Below, in pieces: positions 16,360 through 23,966 of a stretch of 64,000 nucleotides of DNA. Location: positions 62,001-126,000 of the forward strand of contig NZ_FOSG01000014.1 of assembly GCF_900114215.1 (NCBI RefSeq), read 5' to 3'. Under the pieces are notes generated by a model. That model saw only the letters and a list, made by a program, of their open reading frames with translations, had not been told where the DNA came from and ran no database searches. Made by a program: the position numbers and the translations under genes. The DNA comes from Streptomyces mangrovi (GTDB lineage Bacteria > Actinomycetota > Actinomycetes > Streptomycetales > Streptomycetaceae). How positions within the stretch are numbered: position 1 is the stretch's first letter; each line of letters starts with the position of its first letter.

Positions 16360-17085
16360 GTGAAAGAGCGGACCGAGAACATGGACCCTCTGCTCAACAT
16401 GAGGGAAATCACGGTGGAACTCCCCCGCCGCGTTCTGCTGAGAGGAGTGAATTTAAGCGTCCGGGCGGGCGAGGCCGTGGCGATCGTCGGACCGTCCGGC
16501 AGCGGCAAGACGACACTGCTCAACTGCGCGGCCGGACTGGTGCGCCCGCAGAGCGGCACGGTGGTCGTCGCCGGACGGAACATCGGTGAAACGTCCGACG
16601 ACGAGACGGCGGGGCACCGGCTCTCCCACATCGGAATGGTCTTCCAGTTCGGCGAACTGATGCCCGAGTTGAGCGTCGTCGACAACGTGGCCCTGCCTGC
16701 GCTTTTCGCCGGGTACGCCGATGCGCGGGAGCGAGCGGCGGAACTGCTCTCCCTCGTCGGTCTCGACGGCTACGGCGACCGCGCTCCGGAGGAGTTGTCC
16801 GGAGGTGAGACACAGCGTGCGGCCATCGCTCGGGCGCTGGTGTGCGAGCCGGCCCTGGTGCTGGCGGACGAGCCCACCGGATCACTCGACGAGGAGAACG
16901 TCCGGCTGGTGACCGGAGTACTGCTGGATGCCTGCCGCCGGCGCGGCGCGGCACTCGTCGTGGCAACGCATGACGCGTCCGTCGCGGCGTCGATGGACCG
17001 GAGTACAAGACTGCGCGGCGGTGTACTGGAATCCTTGGACCTTCTGCCGGACGCCCTGCCGGCCGACGGGGGGCGACGCCCGTGA
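16360..17085 (+). CDS. ABC transporter ATP-binding protein (LolD/MacB type)
   Basis: This 241-residue ATPase is complete: Walker A GPSGSGKTT, Q-loop MVFQFGELMPEL, signature LSGGETQRAAIARAL, Walker B LVLADEPTGSLD, and the H-loop in VVATHDASV. The sequence is closest to ATPases that pair with FtsX-like permeases. The GTG start at 16360 follows AGGAG; an ATG seven codons later is possible. Its stop overlaps the permease start (GTGA). With the permease it would form a mechanotransmission-type (type VII) ABC complex that expels or senses peptides rather than importing solutes. Confidence 0.93.
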   Translation: MKERTENMDPLLNMREITVELPRRVLLRGVNLSVRAGEAVAIVGPSGSGKTTLLNCAAGLVRPQSGTVVVAGRNIGETSDDETAGHRLSHIGMVFQFGELMPELSVVDNVALPALFAGYADARERAAELLSLVGLDGYGDRAPEELSGGETQRAAIARALVCEPALVLADEPTGSLDEENVRLVTGVLLDACRRRGAALVVATHDASVAASMDRSTRLRGGVLESLDLLPDALPADGGRRP

Positions 17086-19214
17086 ACGCGGCTTCGGCCA
17101 CCCGCCGTATGGCGGTACGGCTGGCGTGGGGGGCTCACCGCGAGCAGCGGCTGCGACTGGTGCTGCTCACCGCGGTCGCCGTGATCACCACGGTGGTCTC
17201 CCTGTTCGCCACCGCGGTGGTGTATTCCCTGATGGAGGAACGGGAACGGTTCGACGCACGTGCGGTGCGGCTGGCGGACGAGGGGACCCGCCCTCTGGTG
17301 CGAGTCAACCTCCGGACGGATACCTGGGAACGGGAACAGTTCCCCGTCGTTTGGCTGGACCCGCTGGACGACCGCGACCCGCGCGCGCTTCCACCCGGTA
17401 TGAAGGAGTGGCCCCGGCCCGGCGGCTGGTACGTGTCCCCCGGGCTGGCCTCACTGGCCGCCGGGGAGCCGCGGCTGGCCGAGCGCTTCCCCGGCGCCTC
17501 CGTGCTCGCCGACGAGGGAGTCCTGCACCCTGGTGAGCTCCTGGCCTACCGGCTCATGCCCAGCGGCGGGGAGATGGGCGCGGACATCCTCGAGGCCACC
17601 GGATTCGGTGGGGCACGCGAAGGACGCGGCATGCCCATCGGCGACGATACGGAGATCGACGTCCCGGCCATGGCACTCGCCGTCGGCGGCTTCGTCGGCG
17701 TTCCTCTGCTGTTGCTCGCCATGACCGGGACGGCCGTGTCGGCACCGCTGCGGGCACAGCGCATGGCCCTGCTGGGTGCCATCGGGCTGCCTGGGCGCTG
17801 GCGCAGGCGGCTGCTGGGTTACGAGTCTCTGCTGACGACGGGTCCGGGGGTGGTGGCCGGAGCCGCTCTGTGGTGTGCCGTCGGCCCGCTGCCGGACGCT
17901 CTCCCCTTGGTCGGTCGTCCCATAGCCGCCGGCGCGCTGGTACCGCCGTACTGGCTTGTCCTGTCGGTCTCCGCCGCTGTTCTCGTGCTGTTCGCCGGCC
18001 TTTCCCTGGTTACAGACCAGATCCGCCGTACCCGGCGCGACCGGCAGTCGCCGCGGCCGCGTGCCGGACGGCCGGCGCTGCGCGCGCTCCGGCTTGCTCC
18101 GGCCGCCGCGGGAGCCGGTCTGCTGGTGGCGGCTTCGCTGCGGGAAGGACACGCCGCGGCGGTCAGCGCCCTGTCCGGCACCGTTCTGCTGGCCGCCGGA
18201 GTGCCTCTCGCCCTGCCTGTCGTCGCCCGGCTGCTGGCGGCCCGGCTGGCCGACACATCGGCCGATCCGGTGAGGATGATGGCCGGACGCAGGCTTCAGT
18301 ACGATCCGCGGTCCGCCGTCAAACCGCTGTACGGGATCGCCGCACTGCTCGTGGTCGTGCCGGTGGTCGCGGCCTGGATGGCCAGCGCCCGCCAGGCCGA
18401 CCCGCCGGCGCCGCGGGATGAGCGGGTGGAGTCCGTCGTCCTCCGGGGTGCACTCGACCGGCTCGACATAGAGAAGTTCACAGGCCGGGTGCCCGGCACT
18501 GTGGCCGCCCGGATTCACATCGTCGAATCGGCCACCGCCAATGCCGAGCCCTCGGCCCGGCTGTCCGCAGCCTGTTCGGACCTCGGCTCCGTACTCGGTG
18601 GCGAAGCGTGTTCACGTCCCGGGACGCTGCGCCCCGCCGCTGCGGAGCGTCTGCGGCGCATCGCCGGCCTGCCGATGCCCCTCGACCCGAAGCTGCGTCC
18701 GCCGCCGCTGCGGGAGGAACTCACCAAGACCGACTCATTGCTGGTGTTGGGAGCGCGGAGCCCTGCCTTCGAACTCGAACTGCGTACCGCCGCTCTGCGG
18801 CAACCCGTCGCACTGACTGTGCTCTCCGAGGATGATCTGGCGACTCGGGAATCGAAACTCGTCGCCTGGATCTTCGGCGGACTGGCCGTACTGGTCTCAC
18901 TGGTGTTCTGCACGCTCGCGATCGGAGTCGTCGACCGGAGCGCCGCCGGCCGGCGTGACGCACGGTTGCTGATCGCGATCGGACTGACCAGGAACCGGGT
19001 GCGGGAGATCGCCGGGCGTGAATTCCTGCTGGGATACGGAGCCGTGGTGGGATCGGGACTCACCGTGGGAGTCATCGCGGCCGCCGTCTGGAACTCCCTC
19101 GACCCCGCGGTTCCCTACCCGGCCGGTGTGACGCTGGTGACCGCCGCGGTGGCCACCGCTCTCGGTGCGATCGGTCTGCTCGGCGTGCGCGGTTACGGGA
19201 CCGCCCGCCCCTGA
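17082..19214 (+). CDS. FtsX-like ABC permease, 710 aa
   Basis: The protein has a hydrophobic N-terminal helix (residues ~20-45), an extracytoplasmic domain (~45-190), a central block of helices (~190-310), a second block (~330-430), another extracytoplasmic stretch (~430-590) and a final three-helix FtsX-type block (~590-700, with ERRD-like RSAAGRRDARLLIAIGLTRNRVREI). This duplicated FtsX layout matches permeases of antimicrobial-peptide resistance or bacteriocin-associated ABC systems. It is translationally coupled to the ATPase and lies downstream of the secreted Cys-rich protein, so export, immunity or sensing of that protein is the simplest reading. Substrate unknown. Confidence 0.85.
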   Translation: MNAASATRRMAVRLAWGAHREQRLRLVLLTAVAVITTVVSLFATAVVYSLMEERERFDARAVRLADEGTRPLVRVNLRTDTWEREQFPVVWLDPLDDRDPRALPPGMKEWPRPGGWYVSPGLASLAAGEPRLAERFPGASVLADEGVLHPGELLAYRLMPSGGEMGADILEATGFGGAREGRGMPIGDDTEIDVPAMALAVGGFVGVPLLLLAMTGTAVSAPLRAQRMALLGAIGLPGRWRRRLLGYESLLTTGPGVVAGAALWCAVGPLPDALPLVGRPIAAGALVPPYWLVLSVSAAVLVLFAGLSLVTDQIRRTRRDRQSPRPRAGRPALRALRLAPAAAGAGLLVAASLREGHAAAVSALSGTVLLAAGVPLALPVVARLLAARLADTSADPVRMMAGRRLQYDPRSAVKPLYGIAALLVVVPVVAAWMASARQADPPAPRDERVESVVLRGALDRLDIEKFTGRVPGTVAARIHIVESATANAEPSARLSAACSDLGSVLGGEACSRPGTLRPAAAERLRRIAGLPMPLDPKLRPPPLREELTKTDSLLVLGARSPAFELELRTAALRQPVALTVLSEDDLATRESKLVAWIFGGLAVLVSLVFCTLAIGVVDRSAAGRRDARLLIAIGLTRNRVREIAGREFLLGYGAVVGSGLTVGVIAAAVWNSLDPAVPYPAGVTLVTAAVATALGAIGLLGVRGYGTARP

Positions 19215-19443
19215 GCCCCCGTTCTTCCACCAGTCGGCGGCCGCCGGGAGGAACTCCCGGAAGAGCACGGGCCGGAGGGGAGCGCGACGGTCGCGGACCA
19301 CCACACCGGTGGTGTGGGCGGGGCGCGGGGAACGCGGCACCGCCGCCCGGGCGAGCACGGCACGGCGATCCACCCGTGCCCCCGGAGGCCCAGCCCCGTC
19401 CTCCATGCCCCACCACCGCTGCGGTGCTGGGCCGGAGCGGGGC

Positions 19444-19734
19444 TCAGATGTTCTTGGGGTCGAACGGGTCGTGCTCGGTGATCAGCTTGTCCAGCCGGGC
19501 CTTGTCCACGCGGGTGGTCACCTCCTGCATCTCCTGCCGGTCCCGCACGCACTTGGCCAGCGTGAAGGTGGAGGAGATCAGGAAGAGGACGCCGACCGCC
19601 AGGAAGCCGCGCTCCCACGGCCCCATCGGCATGTAGGCGACACCGAGGCCCACGGCGAGCAGCGAGAGCGCGAAGGAGGCGGCGGCCTGCACGAAGAACG
19701 CGGCGGTGGTGGGCCGCTGGACTGGTGTGGTCAT
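19444..19734 (-). CDS. YiaA/YiaB-like small membrane protein
   Basis: This 96-residue protein has two membrane helices (AAFFVQAAASFALSLLAVGLG and GFLAVGVLFLISSTFTLAK) and a charged C-terminal tail (VDKARLDKLITEHDPFDP). It matches the YiaA/YiaB inner-membrane family common in Streptomyces, of unknown function. The start chosen is MTTPVQRP at 19734; a 12-codon upstream extension is less likely. The 229 bp between it and the convergent permease gene contain only a weak CCGGGAG/CTCCCGG hairpin (19244-19260). Confidence 0.8.
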   Translation of the reverse strand: MTTPVQRPTTAAFFVQAAASFALSLLAVGLGVAYMPMGPWERGFLAVGVLFLISSTFTLAKCVRDRQEMQEVTTRVDKARLDKLITEHDPFDPKNI

Positions 19735-19841
19735 GGCCACCACGGTGGCGCGGCCCGGCGGCGTCCGCATGAGTACGGCTACTCAACGCCTCCGGGGGCA
19801 GGGGCGGGGACGACGGCGGCGGACGGCGGGGACTCGCGCGC

Positions 19842-20666
19842 TCAGCGCAGCACCCGGTCCCGCAGGACGGGGAAGTCCTCGCGGACCCTGTCGACGTACG
19901 CCGGGTCCAGTTCGGCGGTGACGACCCGCTCCCCGGCGTCCGGTGCCTCGGCCAGGGTCTCGCCCCAGGGGTCGATGATCGCGCTGCGGCCCGCCTGGGG
20001 GACGCCCGCGTGGGTGCCCGCGGTGCCGCAGGCCAGGACGTACGCCTGGTTCTCCACGGCGCGGGCGCGGGCCAGCAGGGACCAGTGGGAGGCGCGGCGG
20101 GCGGGCCAGCCCGCCGGGATCACCAGCGCCCGGGCGCCGGCGTCGGTCAGCGCGCGGAACAGTTCGGGGAAGCGCAGGTCGTAGCAGGTGGCCAGGCCCA
20201 GGGTGATGCCGGGCAGATCGACGGTGACCGGTTCGGCTCCGGCGGACATCAAGGTGGCCTCGCCGCGGTCGAAGCCGAAGCGGTGGATCTTGCGGTACGC
20301 GGCGGCCCGTTCACCGTCGGGGGAGAAGACCAGGGAGGTGTTGTACAGGGCCGTTCCCCCTCCCGTTCCGCCGGGGCCGCCGGCGTGCTCGGCGCGTTCC
20401 ACGACGGACCCGGCGTGCAGCCAGACGCGCGCCTCGCGGGCCGCCTCGGACATGGCCCGCGCGGTGGGCCCGTCCAGCGGCTCGGCGCCGGCCTCGAAGG
20501 AGTCGAAGGCGAAGGCCCCGACCGTCCACAGCTCGGGCAGGACGACCAGATCGGAGGCGGTCTGCTCGCGGACGAGCGAGGCGGCCCGCGCGCGGCGCGC
20601 TTCGACCGTTTCGTCCCCGTCCACACCGATCTGAATGAGGGAGGCGCGCACCGTACCACCGTCCAT
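19842..20666 (-). CDS. Carbon-nitrogen hydrolase (nitrilase superfamily)
   Basis: This 274-residue protein has the catalytic triad Glu (VVLPELW), Lys (YRKIHRFGFD) and Cys (GLATCYDLRFPE) of the nitrilase/amidase superfamily. Family members hydrolyse amides such as omega-amidic acids or deaminated glutathione; this one's substrate is not evident. The start ATG at 20666 follows the natural N-terminus (VRASLIQIGVD). It diverges from a mycothiol-dependent enzyme gene; the 162-bp gap contains an 11-bp tandem repeat (GGTCGAAAGCA-type, around 20689-20710). Confidence 0.9.
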   Translation of the reverse strand: MDGGTVRASLIQIGVDGDETVEARRARAASLVREQTASDLVVLPELWTVGAFAFDSFEAGAEPLDGPTARAMSEAAREARVWLHAGSVVERAEHAGGPGGTGGGTALYNTSLVFSPDGERAAAYRKIHRFGFDRGEATLMSAGAEPVTVDLPGITLGLATCYDLRFPELFRALTDAGARALVIPAGWPARRASHWSLLARARAVENQAYVLACGTAGTHAGVPQAGRSAIIDPWGETLAEAPDAGERVVTAELDPAYVDRVREDFPVLRDRVLR

Positions 20667-20828
20667 GGGTTCGAGGGGGCCAAACGCCGGTCGAAAGCAG
20701 GTCGAAAGCAGCCTACGATCGTCACCCGAAAGGCCTGTCAGGCTGCTCGCCCGCAGCGTAACTTGAGAGCACCCAGTCCGCGAACCCACACCATCCACAC
20801 GTATTCAGCACGTATCCGAGGGGTCCCG

Positions 20829-21653
20829 TTGACCGACCACCCTAGCCTTCAGCCCTACGCCGACGCCTGGGCCCACTCCATCGAGGCGATATCCGAGCTG
20901 GTCTCCCCGCTGGTCGAGGGCGAGTGGAACCGCGCGACCGAGTGCCCGGGATGGTCGGTCCGCGACATCGTCTCCCATGTCATCGGGTCGGAGTGCGAGA
21001 TGCTGGGCGACCCCCGCCCTATCCACACGCTGCCGCGGGACCTGTTCCATGTGAAGGACGAGGTCAGCCGCCGCGTCGAGGTCCAGGTGGACGTGCGGCG
21101 CTGCCACACCGCCCCGGAGATGACCAGCGAGCTGGAGTACACGATCATCCGCCGCTCCCGCCAGCTGCGGAACGAGAAGCGCGACCCGTCGACGATGGTG
21201 ATGACCCCGCTCGGCCGGGAGATGACGCTGGAGCGGGCGCTGCGGCTGCGGGCGTTCGACGTGTGGGTGCACGAGCAGGACCTGCGGCGGGCGCTGGGCA
21301 AGCCGGGCAACCTCGACTCCCCCGGCGCCCACGTGGCGCGGGACGTGCTGGTGGACGGGCTGCCCAAGGTGGTCGCCAAGGACGCCGGGGCGCCGCCGAA
21401 CTCGGCCGTCGTCATCGATGTGAGCGGGCCGATGGAGTTCATGCGGACCGTGCGCGTGGACGCCGAGGGCCAAGGCACGGTGGACGCCAGCGTCTCGCTG
21501 GGGCCGGCGGCCACGCTGGCGACGGACTGGGAGACGTATCTGCGGCTGGCCTGCGGGCGGGTGCGGCCCGCGGCGGTGCGCGAGAACCTCAAGATCGAGG
21601 GCGACCAGGCCCTCGCGGACGCGATCCTCGCGCACTTCGCCGTCACGCCCTGA
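20829..21653 (+). CDS. Maleylpyruvate isomerase-family mycothiol-dependent enzyme
   Basis: This 274-residue protein has a DinB-like four-helix bundle at the N-terminus (EWNRATECPGWSVRDIVSHVIGSE, with the metal-binding His), a middle helix FDVWVHEQDLRRALGKPG with the second and third ligands, and a C-terminal SCP2-like domain. Such enzymes use mycothiol, the actinobacterial thiol, for isomerisation or S-transfer. The start is TTG at 20829 behind GAGGGG. Substrate unknown. It ends convergent to an MFS gene with a hairpin between. Confidence 0.88.
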   Translation: MTDHPSLQPYADAWAHSIEAISELVSPLVEGEWNRATECPGWSVRDIVSHVIGSECEMLGDPRPIHTLPRDLFHVKDEVSRRVEVQVDVRRCHTAPEMTSELEYTIIRRSRQLRNEKRDPSTMVMTPLGREMTLERALRLRAFDVWVHEQDLRRALGKPGNLDSPGAHVARDVLVDGLPKVVAKDAGAPPNSAVVIDVSGPMEFMRTVRVDAEGQGTVDASVSLGPAATLATDWETYLRLACGRVRPAAVRENLKIEGDQALADAILAHFAVTP

Positions 21654-21685
21654 CCCGCTCCGGTCAGCGGCCGCGGGCCCGTGTC

Positions 21686-21711
21686 CGGGCCGCAGCCGCG
21701 GCCGCGGCCCG
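21686..21711. terminator. GC-rich hairpin between convergent genes
   Basis: CGGGCCGC (21686-21693) pairs with GCGGCCCG (21704-21711) across a 10-nt loop, between the stops at 21653 (plus) and 21714 (minus). Confidence 0.5.
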
Positions 21712-21713
21712 TC

Positions 21714-23057
21714 TCAGACCGGTACGTGCACCGCCTCGACGCGGCTGGCCACCACCCGCTCGCGCTCGCGGCGGTGCGCCCGGCCGCGCAGCCGGAGGAT
21801 CTGGGCGGTGCCCAGCGCCTGGAGGACGAAGACGGAGGCGAAGGCGATCCGGTAGTCGTCGCCGGTCGCGTCCAGCAGCACGCCCACCGCCAGCAGCGTG
21901 GCCATGGACGCCGTGAAGCCGCCGATGTTGACGATGCCCGACGCCGTGCCCTGCCGCTCGGGCGGATTGGCGGGGCGGGCGAAGTCGAAGCCGATCATCG
22001 AGCCCGGGCCGCAGGCGCCGAGCACCACGCACAGCAGGACCAGCGCCCACAGCGGCGCCCGCCCCGGCCAGCACAGCACCATCGCCCAGACGGCGGCCGT
22101 GGCCAGCACCGTGCCGAGCGCGATCGGCGCCCGCGCGCTGTGGTGCCGGGCTATGACCTGGCCGTAGACCAGGCCGATGGCCATGTTGGAGAGCACCACC
22201 ACGGTCAGCAGGGTGCCGGCCTCGGCGCGGGTGCGGCCCTGCGCCTCGACGAGGAACGGCATCCCCCACAGCAGCAGGAAGACCATGCCGGGGAACTGGG
22301 TGGTGAAGTGCACCCACATGCCCAGCCGGGTGCCCGGCTCGCGCCACGCCTCGGCGAGCTGGCGGCGTACGTAGCCGGGTTCCCGCGCCGGCCCCGGCCC
22401 GGACGTGGTGGCGGGGGCGGGGGCGGGAGTGCCTTCGGGCCGGTCCCGGAGGAAGAGCAGGACGAGTACCAGGACCAGCACGCCCAGCCCGGCGCTGCCC
22501 GCGAAGGTCGGCGTCCAGCCGAAGGCGGCCAGCAGACGCGCCAGGACCAGCGTGGTCAGCAGGTTGCCCGCCATCCCGAACAGCGCGGCCACCTGGGCGA
22601 TCAGCGGACCGCGGCGGGGCGGGAACCAGTTGGAGCCCAGCCGCAGCACGCTGATGAACGTCATGGCGTCACCGCAGCCCAGCAGCGCGCGGGCGGCCAG
22701 CGCCATGGCGTACGAGCCGGAGAGGGCGAAGGCGAACTGTCCGGTGGTGAACAGCACGATGCCCAGGAGCAGGACCTTCCTGGTGCCCCAGCGGTCCACC
22801 AGCAGGCCGACGGGTATCTGCATCCCGGCGTAGACCAGGAGCTGGAGGATGGAGAAGGTCGACAGGGCCGAGGCGTTGATGTGGAAGCGGTCGGCGGCGT
22901 CGATGCCCGCGACGCCCAGGCCGGTGCGGTAGGTGATGGCGGTGAAGTAGACGGCGACGCCCAGGCCCCACACGAAGGCGGCCCGCGGGCCGCCGAGCCG
23001 CACTCCGGGGGCCGGTGTCCCGGAAGCCGGCGCTCCGGGCGGGTTCCCGCCGCTCAC
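21714..23057 (-). CDS. MFS transporter (metabolite/H+ symporter type)
   Basis: This 447-residue protein has twelve predicted helices, with motif A DRWGTRKVLLLG after helix 2. FSILQLLVYAGMQIPVGLL and an early conserved Arg resemble NarK/ACS-type and oxalate-formate-like carriers. It is translationally coupled to the upstream GntR regulator (GTGA overlap), so the regulator very likely controls its expression in response to the substrate or a catabolite. No catabolic enzyme is adjacent, so the substrate cannot be inferred. Confidence 0.9.
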   Translation of the reverse strand: MSGGNPPGAPASGTPAPGVRLGGPRAAFVWGLGVAVYFTAITYRTGLGVAGIDAADRFHINASALSTFSILQLLVYAGMQIPVGLLVDRWGTRKVLLLGIVLFTTGQFAFALSGSYAMALAARALLGCGDAMTFISVLRLGSNWFPPRRGPLIAQVAALFGMAGNLLTTLVLARLLAAFGWTPTFAGSAGLGVLVLVLVLLFLRDRPEGTPAPAPATTSGPGPAREPGYVRRQLAEAWREPGTRLGMWVHFTTQFPGMVFLLLWGMPFLVEAQGRTRAEAGTLLTVVVLSNMAIGLVYGQVIARHHSARAPIALGTVLATAAVWAMVLCWPGRAPLWALVLLCVVLGACGPGSMIGFDFARPANPPERQGTASGIVNIGGFTASMATLLAVGVLLDATGDDYRIAFASVFVLQALGTAQILRLRGRAHRRERERVVASRVEAVHVPV

Positions 23058-23719
23058 CGGACCTCACCGCGCAGCAGGTGCCGCACGGAGCCGACGTGGC
23101 CGCGCACCGCCTCGGCGGCGGCCTCCGCGTCCCCCGTGCGCAGTGCGCGCAGGATCTCGGTGTGCTCGGTGATGTTCTTGGCGATGCGGTCGGGGTGGGA
23201 GTGCATCACGGCGACGCCCATGCGCAGCTGGCGGTCGCGGAGCTGGTCGTACAGGCGCTCCAGGATCCGGTTGCCGGCCGCCCCGACCACGGTGGCGTGG
23301 AAGCAGCGGTCGGTTGCGGCCACCGCCGCCAGGTCGCCGGTCTCGGCCTGGCGCCGCTGCTGCTCCAGGAGTTCGCCGAGCCGGTCCAGCAGGTCGCGCG
23401 GCGCGGGGGTGACCTTGCGCACGGCGTGTTCCTCGACCAGCAGCCTGGTCTCGACGACGTCGCCGATCTCCTGGACGGAGACGGGCAGGACGAGCGCGCC
23501 CTTCTTGGGGTAGAGCCTGAGCAGGCCCTCGGCCTCCAGGCGCAGCAGCGCCTCCCGCACGGGAGTGCGGGAGACCCCGACCGCTTTGGCCAGCTCGCCC
23601 TCGGTGAGCAGGGTGCCGCCCTCGTAGCGGCGCTCCAGGACGGCCTGTTTGACGTGGGTGTAGACGCGTTCGGCCGCGGGCGGCACCAAGGGCGAGGACG
23701 GGGAGGACTGGGAGGGCAT
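23054..23719 (-). CDS. GntR-family regulator, FCD type
   Basis: This 221-residue regulator has an N-terminal winged helix (TLLTEGELAKAVGVSRTPVREALLRLEAEGLL) and an FCD effector domain (VVETRLLVEEHAV, DRCFHATVVGAAGN, ITEHTEILRALRTGDAEAA) with His/Asp metal and carboxylate ligands. FCD-GntR proteins usually repress organic-acid uptake or catabolism genes. The start ATG at 23719 was preferred; an upstream in-frame ATG at 23755 would add 12 residues. It is the first gene of a two-gene operon with the MFS transporter. Confidence 0.93.
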   Translation of the reverse strand: MPSQSSPSSPLVPPAAERVYTHVKQAVLERRYEGGTLLTEGELAKAVGVSRTPVREALLRLEAEGLLRLYPKKGALVLPVSVQEIGDVVETRLLVEEHAVRKVTPAPRDLLDRLGELLEQQRRQAETGDLAAVAATDRCFHATVVGAAGNRILERLYDQLRDRQLRMGVAVMHSHPDRIAKNITEHTEILRALRTGDAEAAAEAVRGHVGSVRHLLRGEVR

Positions 23720-23732
23720 GGACACACCATAG

Positions 23733-23745
23733 ATACAACAGGTAT
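23733..23745. promoter_or_regulatory. Putative GntR operator
   Basis: ATAC-N5-GTAT (23733-23745), in an A/T-rich pocket just upstream of the GntR start, resembles FCD-GntR half-sites (T-GTAT/ATAC-A). Autoregulation is inferred. Confidence 0.45.
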
Positions 23746-23840
23746 GCGTTCCCATCCCCGTCCGTCATGCGGGACGGCGGCAGGGGCCGGGCAGGGCAGG
23801 GCCGGAAGGGGGTTGGGCCGGACGAGGTGGGCCGGACATG

Positions 23841-23881
23841 CGGCGGGACCCGGCGCACGGTGCGTGCGCCGGGTCCCGCCG
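23841..23881. terminator. Strong hairpin terminator of the bkd1 operon
   Basis: A perfect 18-bp inverted repeat (23841-23858 and 23864-23881) with a 5-nt loop lies downstream of bkdC1 on the minus strand and ahead of the GntR promoter. Confidence 0.85.
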
Positions 23882-23930
23882 TGGTCCGCCGGTCCGGACG
23901 GAGCCGGACGGCCGTCAGACCCGCGGGCCC

Positions 23931-23966
23931 GTCAGGCCCGTCAGGCCCGTCAGGCCCGTCAGGCCC
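23931..23966. repeat. Four tandem 9-bp repeats carrying in-frame stop codons
   Basis: GTCAGGCCC is repeated exactly four times at the 3' end of bkdC1. On the coding (minus) strand each unit reads GGGCCTGAC, so the in-frame stop TGA recurs every 9 nt, giving the gene its natural stop at 23961-23959 and three more directly behind it. Confidence 0.9.
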
